64,000 nt of DNA from Romboutsia lituseburensis (GCF_024723825.1 NZ_JANQBQ010000001.1:2046001-2110000); one strand, 5' to 3'. Shown: positions 26,032 through 35,311, counted from the first letter of the stretch. The notes: a model not told the origin generated them from the sequence alone. A program made the numbers and translations.

Positions 26032-26880
26032 TTATTCTTCTATTTTTTTATTTAAGTCTGATATTCTATCTTTAAAGCTAGCTATTTGATTATCTGATAG
26101 CTTTAAGTATTCTGTTATTTTTCCTACATATTTTGGATTTTTAGTATCTACAAGTTTTACAGAATACTCCATAGCTTTTTCTCTTAATTCATATGCTTTT
26201 TGAACATCATTTTTAGCATTTTCTAAAACTGTTGTATACTCTTCTTTAGATAGTATTGGTACTTCAAGTTTTTCATAAGTTTTAATTACCTCACTACATT
26301 GTTTTTGAGCATACTCTAAATCTTCCTTTATATTAGATAAATTTTTTATATTTTCCGCAATATTTTTAGTATATGGCATACAATCTCTCATTGGTATAAG
26401 AGCAATTGTTTCTATATCATAGATTTGTTTTTTAAAATTAAATATAATATCTTTATCTGTCTTTTCTTTTGACTGTATTTCTTCTATAGGCTTCATTTCT
26501 TGGCTTTGCTTTTCTTTATTATCTTCGTTTAATTGTGATTGTTCCTTTTTAATGTCTTTACTATTTTCCTTTGATTGATCTTCTTTTATGCTAGCTACAT
26601 CTTTATCTTTATTGTTATTTGAGTATTCTTCATTTACATTTTTATCAAAATTAGAAGCGTATCTATCATCATACTTTCCATCATTTAAATAATTTTGATA
26701 GTACATAGCCTCTTTTATTTTATTCAATCCGCTCATGTAAATATTTGTTGTGACTATGCTTGTTACTAATACTACGTAAATACTACTATATATGCAAGAT
26801 CTTTTGAAATTGCTATAATTCCTAAATAACATTACTAAGGGAATAAGGTATAAAAATAAGAACACTAATACCCATCTCAT
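26032..26880 (-). CDS. Hypothetical membrane protein with charged linker and helical C-terminal domain
   Basis: The 282-residue protein has two N-terminal membrane helices (about 2-19 and 30-50), then a low-complexity K/E/Q/N/S-rich linker (about 75-140, with repeated KEKQSQE-like pieces) and a helical, probably coiled-coil C-terminal domain (150-282). Two short N-terminal helices suggest the C-terminal part lies on one side of the membrane; which side is uncertain. I recognise no family. AAGGAG precedes the ATG. Confidence 0.7.
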   Translation of the reverse strand: MRWVLVFLFLYLIPLVMLFRNYSNFKRSCIYSSIYVVLVTSIVTTNIYMSGLNKIKEAMYYQNYLNDGKYDDRYASNFDKNVNEEYSNNNKDKDVASIKEDQSKENSKDIKKEQSQLNEDNKEKQSQEMKPIEEIQSKEKTDKDIIFNFKKQIYDIETIALIPMRDCMPYTKNIAENIKNLSNIKEDLEYAQKQCSEVIKTYEKLEVPILSKEEYTTVLENAKNDVQKAYELREKAMEYSVKLVDTKNPKYVGKITEYLKLSDNQIASFKDRISDLNKKIEE

Positions 26881-26976
26881 TTATAAACATCTCCTTCTTT
26901 TGTATATTGAAACAAAAATCCCCCAATATACCTATTTTAACCATTTAGTTTATAGTATTTACAATTTTGTGTTTTA

Positions 26977-27669
26977 TTAATCTAAAATTTTAATTAAATT
27001 AAAATCAGTATAATCACAAGATGCTAGTATGTACTCTACTCCATTTTTATCACCTTTAAGTCCCATTTTAAATGATTCTTTACCATGTAGATGACCATAT
27101 ATTACTTTTTCTACATTATACTCCTCAAAAAGCTTGGTAAATATAGAATCTTCCAATTTATCATTAGTAGGAGGATAATGAGTAATCACTATTAATTTTT
27201 TATATCCTTTTTTACAAGCAGCTTCAAGAGATAGTCTAAGTCTATTTTCTTCTCGTTTATATATTTTTAAGTCATTTTCATCAAACTTAACATCATTTGG
27301 ACACATCCATCCTCTACCACCACATATAGCATAATCTCCATATTCATAGAAATTAGTTTGTAAGAAATTCATATTTTCATATAACTTATTTAGACCTGTA
27401 ACAGTAGTCCACCAATAATCATGATTTCCTTTAATAAACACTTTGTTTCCTGGTAAGCTATTTATTATATCTAAATCGGATTTTGCTTCATTTAAGTTTA
27501 TACCCCAAGAAGTATCTCCTAGGACTAATACTAAGTCGTCTTCCTTTACACTATTTTCCCAACTATCTATTATTTTCTGCTCATGTCCAGCCCAATTTTT
27601 ACCAAATACATCCATCGGTTTATCTACTGATGTTGAAAAGTGCAAATCTCCTATTGCATATAAACTCAT
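26977..27669 (-). CDS. Calcineurin-like metallophosphoesterase
   Basis: All family metal motifs are present in 230 residues: YAIGDLHFS, LVLGDTSWG, FIKGNHDYWW, IVITHYPP and VIYGHLHGKE. The protein is a cytosolic phosphoesterase of the YkuE/YpbG-like group; the substrate is unknown. An AGGAAA site precedes the ATG. A weak inverted repeat (26902-26931) follows the gene. Confidence 0.87.
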   Translation of the reverse strand: MSLYAIGDLHFSTSVDKPMDVFGKNWAGHEQKIIDSWENSVKEDDLVLVLGDTSWGINLNEAKSDLDIINSLPGNKVFIKGNHDYWWTTVTGLNKLYENMNFLQTNFYEYGDYAICGGRGWMCPNDVKFDENDLKIYKREENRLRLSLEAACKKGYKKLIVITHYPPTNDKLEDSIFTKLFEEYNVEKVIYGHLHGKESFKMGLKGDKNGVEYILASCDYTDFNLIKILD

Positions 27670-27738
27670 ATCTATTTTCCTTTCTGATTATATCTTTATT
27701 TCTATATTATTTCCTAATTATTTATAATTTAAAAAAGA

Positions 27739-27763
27739 AAGTTATCCAATAATATGGATAACT
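27739..27763 (-). terminator. Terminator after relQ
   Basis: AGTTATCC and GGATAACT pair around an 8-base loop and are followed by TTCTTTTTT on the minus strand. Confidence 0.82.
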
Positions 27764-27765
27764 AC

Positions 27766-28566
27766 TTAATCACTTTTATTGTTACTATTATATTTTTCTA
27801 ATAGATAATCTATTTCTTTTTTAAGATGTAATATTTCTGCTATATCTCTTTCAGTATCTATTTTATCTAATCTTCTTTGATATACAAGAGCTTTATGGGT
27901 ATCACCTAAGTTATATAACTCTTGAATCTTATTTAAGACATCTCTCACTGTAATAGATTTAACTTGGCACATTACTTGGGCCTTCATTATATCTTCTCTT
28001 ATTTCACTCATTTCTTGGTCTAATAAGAATGCAGCATCTGCAGCACGTCTTAATCTGATTGCTAGATTTTCTGGTATATAGTGTTCATATTTATACTTTA
28101 AAGAGTGTTCTATTGTTGCCCAGAAATTCATAGCTAAAGTTCTTATTTGTATTTCACACAATATCTCTTTTGAACCTGCTATAGAGTTTATAGGATACTT
28201 TATTATTACATGGTAACTTCTATATCCACTATCTTTAAAATTTTCTATATAGTCTTTAGTGTAAACTACAGTCATATCACTTCTACTTTGAATTAGATCT
28301 ACTATAGTATATATATCTTCAACAAACTGGCACATTATTCTTATACCAGCTATATCTTCCATTTCACTTTCTATATCTTCAAGGTTAAGTCTATTAGCCT
28401 TTGAGATTATAGATCCAATTTTTTTAGTTCTACCTGTAACAAACTCTATTGGGGAATATTCTCCCTTTGTTAAGAATTCTTTTCTTATATTTTTAAACTT
28501 TACTTTTAACTCTTCAACAGCATGGTCATAAGGAGCTAATACTTCATCCCATCTTTCGTATTCCAT
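27766..28566 (-). CDS. relQ: Small alarmone synthetase of the RelQ type
   Basis: The protein (266 residues) is a single-domain (p)ppGpp synthetase without the hydrolase, TGS and ACT domains of long RSH enzymes. It has FVTGRTKKIGSIISKA for ATP binding, DIAGIRIMCQF with the catalytic Asp, YRSYHVIIKYP and CEIQIRTLAMNFWATIEHSLKYKY as the synthetase core. RelQ makes alarmone in response to envelope and other stress. The ATG at 28566 has correct spacing to AAGGGG; an in-frame GTG three codons upstream lies inside that site. It ends an operon with the MBL and YkgJ genes. Confidence 0.92.
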   Translation of the reverse strand: MEYERWDEVLAPYDHAVEELKVKFKNIRKEFLTKGEYSPIEFVTGRTKKIGSIISKANRLNLEDIESEMEDIAGIRIMCQFVEDIYTIVDLIQSRSDMTVVYTKDYIENFKDSGYRSYHVIIKYPINSIAGSKEILCEIQIRTLAMNFWATIEHSLKYKYEHYIPENLAIRLRRAADAAFLLDQEMSEIREDIMKAQVMCQVKSITVRDVLNKIQELYNLGDTHKALVYQRRLDKIDTERDIAEILHLKKEIDYLLEKYNSNNKSD

Positions 28567-28616
28567 CTCACTCACCCCTTGTTCTATTTTTGCAGCTATA
28601 TCTATTTTATCATAAT

Positions 28617-29531
28617 TTATTTTCTTTTGGTATAATAATACAATTCTCCATTATCTAATGTATAGTCTATTTTTTCTAACTCTGCCAAATAACTAATTAC
28701 AGAAATTAACGAAGATCTAAAGAAATGATATTCTTTATAATTATTTTTTAAATCATTCTTTAATATTATATTTTTTAACAAGTTATCTATACCCATAGGT
28801 ACTTTTAACTCTTCTGTTATTTGATTTATATACTTATTTATTGCATTTATATGTTCATTTATCAATTCTTCACTATTATCTTTTGATATTACTGTTTTAC
28901 TATGTCCTAAAACTAAATAATCATATTCTATATATTTTAATTTATTTAAAGAATCTAAATAAGCTTGCGTATCAGACATAAATAAGAAATCAAATTTAGA
29001 AAACATATCTGAACCTATTAATAAATCACCTACAAAAAGTACTTTATCAGGTGTCAGTATACCTATACATCCAGGTGTATGTCCACTAAAATCTATTATA
29101 TTAAAATTTACTCCATTTATAGATAGTATTCCTTCTTTAACAACTTTATTAATTTCAATTTTTTCTGAAGATCCTTTACGTTTTAATCTACTATCCATAA
29201 ATAAATTATTTTTTCCACCAAGTATATAACTCGAAAACAATTCTTGATTTTCTATAAATGCCTTTGCATACTCTGATGATATTATTTCTAAAGCTTTATA
29301 ATGACTTTTAAACTGGTTACAAGAAGCATAATGATCATTATGTTCATGAGTGTTAATTATCGCCCTTAAATCAGTATTTTGTGAATCTAATATATTTATT
29401 ATTTTTTTAGGCCTTAAACCACCTAAACCTGGATCTATAATTAAAGCACTATTATCTTTAAAAATATATACACCTGTATTCGTACCTCCCTTTATATAAA
29501 AGGTACTTCCATTTACTTTAGTTAACTCCAT
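28617..29531 (-). CDS. Metallo-beta-lactamase-fold hydrolase
   Basis: The 304-residue protein has NTHEHNDHYAS (H-x-H-x-D-H), DFSGHTPGCIG, FVGDLLIGSD and LVLGHSKT, the complete dinuclear zinc set of the glyoxalase II-like branch. The last 70 residues form a helical extension. The substrate is unknown. It lies 13 bases after the YkgJ-type gene and 50 bases before relQ. Confidence 0.87.
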   Translation of the reverse strand: MELTKVNGSTFYIKGGTNTGVYIFKDNSALIIDPGLGGLRPKKIINILDSQNTDLRAIINTHEHNDHYASCNQFKSHYKALEIISSEYAKAFIENQELFSSYILGGKNNLFMDSRLKRKGSSEKIEINKVVKEGILSINGVNFNIIDFSGHTPGCIGILTPDKVLFVGDLLIGSDMFSKFDFLFMSDTQAYLDSLNKLKYIEYDYLVLGHSKTVISKDNSEELINEHINAINKYINQITEELKVPMGIDNLLKNIILKNDLKNNYKEYHFFRSSLISVISYLAELEKIDYTLDNGELYYYTKRK

Positions 29532-29544
29532 CTAATCACCCATT

Positions 29545-30273
29545 TTATAATAATATCTTTTTTAATCTATTTATAGCTATTTGTCTTACACTTTCATCTT
29601 TTGAAACTCTTATCTTTATATTGTAAGCAGTATCTTCATTTAACATTGAATCTATAAAATACTCTACAACCCCTCTATCCTTAAACTCTATATCTATTAT
29701 TCCCTTAGAATAAATATTAGAGTCAAGTATCATCAATTCATCCGCAAAACTTAATCTTGTTGACTTATCCATATATTCATTTTGTGGAACAAATTCATCA
29801 CAATATTTTATTTTATAATTCACAACTTCATCATTTATATCAAAACCGTATTTAGATTTTATTACTTTATTGTAATCTATATTCCTTTGAGTTACATTTG
29901 CTAAGTTTTTATTATAATCGTCTTTCTTCCAATGACCAAATAACCTACAATTTAATGGTCTTACTTCATATATAAGGCATCTATTATCTTTATCTTTAAA
30001 AGGGCATGAACTTTTTTGAACAAATTCTAAAAAATAATAATCTAAAACTTTGCTTAAACATTTCTTTCTTAGTTTATCATTACTTTTTAAATGCTCAAAT
30101 ATATTTATAAACTCTATCAAATTTATACCTACAGACTCCATGCAACAATTACCACATCCTGTACAGTTTCCACTTGGTAAAGTAGCATAAATGTTATTTA
30201 GTCTATCAAACATTTTGTTTTTTTTACAATAATCTATACAATTTAAAATATCATTCTTTTTTATACTAGTCAT
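29545..30273 (-). CDS. YkgJ-type cysteine cluster protein
   Basis: The 242-residue protein contains CTGCGNCCMES (C-x2-C-x2-CC) near residue 35, then CPFKDKDNRCLIYEVRPLNCR, the zinc or Fe-S cluster pattern of the CxxCxxCC family. Members have been linked to metal binding; the precise role is not known. AAGGAG precedes the ATG. It is the first gene of the relQ operon and is divergent from a small hypothetical gene. Confidence 0.82.
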   Translation of the reverse strand: MTSIKKNDILNCIDYCKKNKMFDRLNNIYATLPSGNCTGCGNCCMESVGINLIEFINIFEHLKSNDKLRKKCLSKVLDYYFLEFVQKSSCPFKDKDNRCLIYEVRPLNCRLFGHWKKDDYNKNLANVTQRNIDYNKVIKSKYGFDINDEVVNYKIKYCDEFVPQNEYMDKSTRLSFADELMILDSNIYSKGIIDIEFKDRGVVEYFIDSMLNEDTAYNIKIRVSKDESVRQIAINRLKKILL

Positions 30274-30359
30274 TATTATTACTCCTTGTTATAATTATTA
30301 AGTTAATACAAACAATTATTATAACACATTTTTTAAGACTTATTATAGGAGGCAATTTT

Positions 30360-30611
30360 ATGAATAGATATACTAAGATAATAAATATGATGGATAGTTA
30401 CTTCACTAAGGATTACGAAAAAACTAAGAAAAACATAACAAAGGTAAGAGAAGTAAGAGAAGAGACAGTTAGAAAATTTTTCTTACAAGGTGATTGTGAA
30501 GTTTTAGTAGTATTCGAGGAGACTGGAAGAGAAATACTTATAGATGATTTCTCTCCTGAAGATGAAATAAGAAAATACCTAGGACCTAAATTTATACCTA
30601 AAAAAAGATAA
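30360..30611 (+). CDS. Small hypothetical protein (83 aa)
   Basis: A strong AGGAGG site and a terminator directly after the stop codon support this as a real gene. The protein is charged, with an N-terminal helix rich in Lys and Glu and a C-terminal beta-containing part (CEVLVVFEETGREILIDDF). I recognise no family. It is divergent from the YkgJ-type gene. Confidence 0.7.
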   Translation: MNRYTKIINMMDSYFTKDYEKTKKNITKVREVREETVRKFFLQGDCEVLVVFEETGREILIDDFSPEDEIRKYLGPKFIPKKR

Positions 30612-30612
30612 T

Positions 30613-30640
30613 AAAATGGATGCATATGCATCCATTTTTT
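30613..30640 (+). terminator. Terminator after the small hypothetical gene
   Basis: AAAATGGATGCA is followed by its complement TGCATCCATTTT around a short loop, with a T run. Confidence 0.88.
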
Positions 30641-30735
30641 ATGCTTAAGGGTATTATGATACTTGATTTCATGTTGATAACTCATGAAAGTAAGTTATAT
30701 CAACAAATTGGTTTTAGGCATAAAAAAACATTTTG

Positions 30736-30765
30736 AGCAACGGACGAAGTCGTTGGCGACATGAG
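30736..30765 (+). repeat. Copy B of a short dispersed intergenic repeat
   Basis: GAAGTCGTTGGCGACATGA here matches copy A (20899-20929, minus strand) with two differences. The preceding CAACGGACGAAGTCGTTG can fold into a small hairpin. It lies between two terminators. Confidence 0.5.
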
Positions 30766-30866
30766 TGAAGCGAATTTTTTATTTTTGATTTTTATGTATA
30801 AACTAAATATATATGTCCATACTAGTAATATAAAATTAAATATTTAACTCAATCTCCCCCAATTTT

Positions 30867-30898
30867 GAGCTTTCGTTCCCCCAACGAAAGCTCTTTTA
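30867..30898 (+). terminator. Orphan rho-independent terminator
   Basis: GAGCTTTCGTT and AACGAAAGCTC form a perfect 11-bp stem around CCCCC and are followed by TTTTATT. No coding gene ends just before it. Confidence 0.85.
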
Positions 30899-30972
30899 TT
30901 TATTAAAACTAGTTAATAATTAATTTATAAGATATAATGTTTCTAATATGAATTTAGAAATGAGGTATAAAC

Positions 30973-31308
30973 ATGATAACTGTCGCAAACTTAAACTTAG
31001 ATACAGACTTTGAATATAGAGTTATAAGAGAAGAAGATAATGATATAGATTTATTTGTAGATTTGAATTACCGTAGCCTAGATATAGATAATAATGGTTC
31101 CGATTTATTCGGTTCTAGAATTCAATTTCCCTTTGTAAGGTCTATAATACTTAGACTAAATAAAAATACTCATGATATGACTGTTCATCTTATGAGGGAT
31201 ATAGATCTATTCTCTGCTTTTGCTAATTTTGAAGTAAATTATGAAGGTTCTGTTATTAACATAAAAAATAATTTTGAAAAAGTATCTATGTTTAAATCTG
31301 ATATATAG
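30973..31308 (+). CDS. Hypothetical protein (111 aa)
   Basis: The frame follows an ATGAGGT site and ends before a GC-rich hairpin. The sequence is acidic and predicted beta-rich (DIDLFVDLNYRSLDID, SIILRLNKNTHDMTVHL). No membrane segment or known motif is visible and I recognise no family. Confidence 0.65.
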   Translation: MITVANLNLDTDFEYRVIREEDNDIDLFVDLNYRSLDIDNNGSDLFGSRIQFPFVRSIILRLNKNTHDMTVHLMRDIDLFSAFANFEVNYEGSVINIKNNFEKVSMFKSDI

Positions 31309-31331
31309 ATATTTTATTATAACCACAAAAA

Positions 31332-31350
31332 GGGGGCCTTAATAGGCCCC
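31332..31350 (+). terminator. GC-rich hairpin terminator after the 111-aa gene
   Basis: GGGGGCCT and AGGCCCCT pair around TAA-type loop bases and are followed by a short T-rich stretch (TCTTATT), a weak T tract. Confidence 0.65.
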
Positions 31351-31458
31351 TCTTATTGTGTTATGTTTATTTAGTTACATTGTATTACGTTTTAATTGCA
31401 TAGTCAATGTAATTTTTCTGAATTTTTATAAAATTAATTTATTTCTTTCTGTATCTGA

Positions 31459-34104
31459 TTATTTTTTTTCATTTAACTTAGTTTTGCATGATGGATATAT
31501 TGTTTTATATATATCAACTAACTCAGTAACTAATGGTAATCTTGGGTTAGCTGGAGTACATTGATCATCAAATGCGTCTAAAGCTAATTTTTCTATTGCA
31601 TCAAGATATGCTTTTTCTTCTATTCCACATTCTTGGATAGACATTGGCATATTTACTTCTTTCATTAAGTTTCTAACAGCTTCTACTAAGCTCTTAACAC
31701 CTTCTTCTGTAGTGTTAGCTTTTAATCCTAACATCTTAGCTATTTCTGCATATTTTTTATCTGCTACAAATGACTTATATCTTGGGAATGCAGCAAACTT
31801 AGTTGGCATAGCTGCATTGTATTCTATTACGTGTGGTAATAATATAGCATTTGCTCTACCATGTGGTATATGGAATTCTGATCCTAACTTATGAGCTAAC
31901 GAGTGGTTTACTCCTAAGAAAGCATTCGCAAACGCCATACCTGCCATACAAGATGCATTGTGCATTTTTTCTCTAGCTTCTTTACCTTCTGCAGTGTTAG
32001 CTCCTTTGTATGATTTTGGTAAGTAATCAAATACCATTTGTATAGCTTTCATAGCTAAAGCATCTGTATAATCAGTTGCCATTATAGATACATAAGCTTC
32101 TATAGCATGAGTTAATACGTCTAAACCTGTATCTGCAGTAACAGCTGCTGGTACTGACATTACGAAAGCAGGGTCTATTATAGCTACATCTGGAGTTAAT
32201 TCATAATCAGCTAAAGGATACTTAACGTTGTTTACTTTATCAGTTATAACTGCGAAAGAAGTTACTTCTGAACCTGTTCCTGAAGTAGTTGGTATAGCTA
32301 CCATTTTAGCTTGTCTTCCTAATTTAGGGAACTTGTATATTCTCTTTCTTATATCCATGAACTTAAGTCTTAAATCTTCAAAATCTGCTTCTGGGTTTTC
32401 GTAGAATAACCACATACCTTTAGCAGCATCCATTGCAGATCCTCCACCTAAAGCTATTATTGTATCTGGCTTGAACTTTCTCATTGCTTCAGCACCATTT
32501 AATACTGTATCTACAGATGGATCTGGTTCTACATCAGCAAATACTTCTATCATAACTGGATTTCTTCTTTTTCTTAAGTTGTATTCTAATTTATCAACAT
32601 ATCCTAATTGAACCATCATTCTATCAGTAACTATCATTACTCTTTCAACATTTGGTAATTTTTCTAAGTATTGTATTGAACCAACTTCATGATATATTCT
32701 TTCAGGAACCTTGAACCATTGCATATTTACTCTCCTCTTAGTAACTTTCTTAACGTTTATTAAGTTTACAGCAGATACGTTGTCTGTTGTAGAGTTATTA
32801 CCCATTGATCCACATCCTAAAGTTAATGATGGAGTATTTACATTGTATATATCTCCTATAGCTCCATGAGTAGATGGTGCATTTACTAATAATCTTCCTG
32901 TTCTTACTCTATTTCCAAACTCTAATATTACATCATCATTATTTGAATGTATAACTGCTGAATGTCCTAATCCTCCAAATTCAGTCATATCTACACATCT
33001 TTGGATTCCTTCTTTAGCATCTTTAGCTTTTATACAAGCCAATACTGGACTTAATTTTTCTTTTGATAATGGATGATCCATTCCTACTCCACCTATTTCA
33101 GCTACTAACATTTTAGCATCTTTAGGTACTTCAAATCCTGCCATTTTAGCTATTGTGTATGGACTTTGTCCAACTATATTAGGGTTTAATGATTTTGTTT
33201 CTGGATTTATAACAGTTTTTTCTAATAATTCTTTTTCTTTTGCATTTACAAAGTAGCAGTTATAAGATTTCATTAATCCTACTACTTCATCATATATACA
33301 TTCTTCTACTATAACAGCTTGCTCAGATGCACATATCATACCGTTATCGAATGTTTTAGATAATATTAAATCATTTACTGCTTGTTTAACATCTGCACTC
33401 TTTTCTATGAAACAAGGTACGTTTCCTGCTCCAACTCCTAGTGCTGGCTTTCCTGAAGAGTAAGCTGACTTAACCATTCCAGGTCCTCCAGTTGCTAGTA
33501 TTAAAGATACTCCATTATGCTTCATTAATGCACTTGATGCCTCTAATGATGGAACTTCTATCCATTGTACACAATTTTCAGGTGCTCCAGCTTCTATAGC
33601 TGCATCTCTTAATATTCTAGCTGCTTCTGCTGAACATTTTTGAGCTGATGGATGGAAACTGAATATTATTGGATTTCTTCCCTTCATAGCTATTAATGTT
33701 TTGAACATTGTAGTTGAAGTTGGATTTGTAACAGGAGTAACTCCAGCTACTACACCTATTGGCTCTGCAACCATCATGTATCCTTCTTCATCGTTTTCTT
33801 CTATTACCCCAACCGTTTTCTTATACTTTATACTATTATAAACGTATTCTGTTGCGAATATGTTTTTAGTTACTTTATCTTCAAATATACCTCTTTGAGT
33901 TTCTTCAACTGCCATTTGAGCAAGTTCTATATGCTTATCTAGACCTGCCTTAGCCATAGCTGCTACTATTTTATCAACCGCTTCTTGGTCTAACTTTAAC
34001 ATAGCTTCTTTTGCTACGTTAGCTTTTTCTACTAAATCGTTTATCATGTTTTCTACACTGAATTCTTGCTTTACTTCTTTAGCTTTTTTAACTTCTTTAC
34101 TCAT
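31459..34104 (-). CDS. adhE: Bifunctional acetaldehyde-CoA/alcohol dehydrogenase
   Basis: AdhE reduces acetyl-CoA to ethanol through acetaldehyde, regenerating NAD+ in fermentation; the enzyme forms spirosomes. The 881 residues comprise an N-terminal aldehyde dehydrogenase (about 15-450, catalytic Cys in FDNGMICASEQ near 256, NAD site near GVGAGNVPCFI) and a C-terminal iron alcohol dehydrogenase (about 460-875, GGGSAMDAAKGMW, iron ligands in DTGLDVLTHAIEAY, NHSLAHKLGSEFHIPHGRANA). Codon bias and a consensus promoter suggest high expression. A Rex-like operator lies between promoter and start. The ATG follows GGGAGG. Confidence 0.97.
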   Translation of the reverse strand: MSKEVKKAKEVKQEFSVENMINDLVEKANVAKEAMLKLDQEAVDKIVAAMAKAGLDKHIELAQMAVEETQRGIFEDKVTKNIFATEYVYNSIKYKKTVGVIEENDEEGYMMVAEPIGVVAGVTPVTNPTSTTMFKTLIAMKGRNPIIFSFHPSAQKCSAEAARILRDAAIEAGAPENCVQWIEVPSLEASSALMKHNGVSLILATGGPGMVKSAYSSGKPALGVGAGNVPCFIEKSADVKQAVNDLILSKTFDNGMICASEQAVIVEECIYDEVVGLMKSYNCYFVNAKEKELLEKTVINPETKSLNPNIVGQSPYTIAKMAGFEVPKDAKMLVAEIGGVGMDHPLSKEKLSPVLACIKAKDAKEGIQRCVDMTEFGGLGHSAVIHSNNDDVILEFGNRVRTGRLLVNAPSTHGAIGDIYNVNTPSLTLGCGSMGNNSTTDNVSAVNLINVKKVTKRRVNMQWFKVPERIYHEVGSIQYLEKLPNVERVMIVTDRMMVQLGYVDKLEYNLRKRRNPVMIEVFADVEPDPSVDTVLNGAEAMRKFKPDTIIALGGGSAMDAAKGMWLFYENPEADFEDLRLKFMDIRKRIYKFPKLGRQAKMVAIPTTSGTGSEVTSFAVITDKVNNVKYPLADYELTPDVAIIDPAFVMSVPAAVTADTGLDVLTHAIEAYVSIMATDYTDALAMKAIQMVFDYLPKSYKGANTAEGKEAREKMHNASCMAGMAFANAFLGVNHSLAHKLGSEFHIPHGRANAILLPHVIEYNAAMPTKFAAFPRYKSFVADKKYAEIAKMLGLKANTTEEGVKSLVEAVRNLMKEVNMPMSIQECGIEEKAYLDAIEKLALDAFDDQCTPANPRLPLVTELVDIYKTIYPSCKTKLNEKK

Positions 34105-34141
34105 CCTGTTGGTCCTCCCAAATGATAATTTATATTAAACT

Positions 34142-34159
34142 GCGTTAGTTATTTAACAA
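34142..34159 (-). promoter_or_regulatory. Rex-like operator of adhE
   Basis: On the minus strand TTGTTA-AATAAC-TAACGC matches the Rex palindrome TTGTTA-N6-TAACAA in ten of twelve conserved positions. Rex represses fermentation genes when NADH is low. The site lies just downstream of the predicted transcription start. Confidence 0.6.
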
Positions 34160-34174
34160 ACTTGCTATATTTAG

Positions 34175-34203
34175 ATAATACATTAACACCCTAAATGTGT
34201 CAA
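34175..34203 (-). promoter_or_regulatory. Consensus sigma-A promoter of adhE
   Basis: TTGACA (34203-34198) and TATTAT (34180-34175) are separated by exactly 17 bases on the minus strand, about 70 bases upstream of the ATG. Confidence 0.8.
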
Positions 34204-34481
34204 TATTTTTTGTTATTTTTTTATCTTTTCAAATAATTGAAAACGTTTTTATTTTAATTCACTAGTAAATTACTTCTTTTTCTAACCTTTTAATATACTT
34301 TTAAATACTGTTTTTATAAATATTTTATTTTTGTTAAGTATTAGTTAAATTTTAATCAATATTTTATGATATCTTTTCTTCATAAAATTTTTATATCTTT
34401 TTTATTATTTATATAGTGTTAAAAAATTATTCTTATTTTTTTCTTATACTATTTATATATTTTTTAATATTTTACCAATAA
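34204..34481. other. AT-rich intergenic region upstream of the adhE promoter
   Basis: This stretch consists almost entirely of A and T homopolymer-like runs. I see no gene, RNA or operator in it. Confidence 0.4.
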
Positions 34482-34520
34482 AAAAATGATAAAATTTAAA
34501 ATTTAGATTTTATCATTTTT
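34482..34520 (-). terminator. Terminator after the DUF4230 gene
   Basis: AAAAATGATAAAAT and ATTTTATCATTTTT form a 14-bp AT-rich stem with an 11-base loop followed by T residues on the minus strand. Confidence 0.75.
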
Positions 34521-34542
34521 ATACTCATTTATATTTAATATT

Positions 34543-35139
34543 TTATTTAAACTCAACTACAACATTTTTATATCCTATATTTTTAAGCATATTTTGTATA
34601 CTAGTTTTTGTGCTTCTTTTAATTTCTTCCATTAAACCTTCCTTTAATGCTTTTTCTTCATATTCTTTTTTATACTTATTTATATCATCTAATACTTCTT
34701 GAATTTCCAACTTATTAAACAAAGAACTTTTAACATCATATACATATATATTATCACTATCTATATAATGATCTAATATTTCACATTTATCTATTTGTAT
34801 TTGTATAGACTCTCCATTATTTTTTACTATCTTTATATCTTCTGGTTTTACCCCTCCATTAATTATTCCATTGTATTTTATTATAAATGATTTTTCTGTA
34901 AATGGTATTTTCATCTCATTTATACTTTTATCCTTTTTAACAGTTATTACATTAGTATAATTATACTTTACTGTACTTAAATCTAACACTTGGCTTATGG
35001 TATTCATAACTCTATCAGTATCTTTATATATATTTTGATTGCTTTTAAATTTATGTATAAAATATGAACCTGTTATTACCAGTATTAAAATGGGTAATAA
35101 TATAAGTACTTTCTCAATTTTTTTCGATTTTCGTAACAC
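34543..35139 (-). CDS. DUF4230 membrane-anchored protein
   Basis: The 198-residue protein has one N-terminal membrane helix (about 10-28) and an extracytoplasmic domain that fits DUF4230: ISQVLDLSTVKYNYTNVI near residue 50, FIIKYNGIINGGVKPEDIKI near 88 and a C-terminal helix pair. Function is unknown. The start is GTG, placed 5 bases after AAAGGAGG; a nearby ATG is in another frame. The gene is divergent from ppaC. Confidence 0.78.
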   Translation of the reverse strand: MLRKSKKIEKVLILLPILILVITGSYFIHKFKSNQNIYKDTDRVMNTISQVLDLSTVKYNYTNVITVKKDKSINEMKIPFTEKSFIIKYNGIINGGVKPEDIKIVKNNGESIQIQIDKCEILDHYIDSDNIYVYDVKSSLFNKLEIQEVLDDINKYKKEYEEKALKEGLMEEIKRSTKTSIQNMLKNIGYKNVVVEFK

Positions 35140-35311
35140 ATCGTTTCCTCCTTTTGATATAATATTTTTGTTATTAACAAATATATTTATAAAGGCTACA
35201 AAAATATTACATATTAAAATTTTATTGATTAATATTTTGTTAATTTAAATTATACATTTTTAGCATATTATCAAATCGTATATATGTTACGTTATGAAAG
35301 GAGTATTTAAT

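Larger units (their letters stand above)
30641..30898 (+). ncRNA. Possible small RNA region ending in an orphan terminator
   Basis: The segment has no open frame with a ribosome binding site but contains a hairpin (GTTGATAACT at 30673 with AGTTATATCAAC at 30693, two-base bulge), a second hairpin in the CAACGGACGAAGTCGTTG segment and a strong terminator at 30867-30898. The upstream gene already has its own terminator, so a separate transcript is plausible. I cannot place its promoter. Confidence 0.3.

Noticed and set aside
26902-26931. Inverted repeat GTATATTG/CAATATAC after the metallophosphoesterase gene
   Set aside because: The stem is only 8 AT-rich base pairs with a 14-base loop and no T tract, so I did not list it as a terminator.
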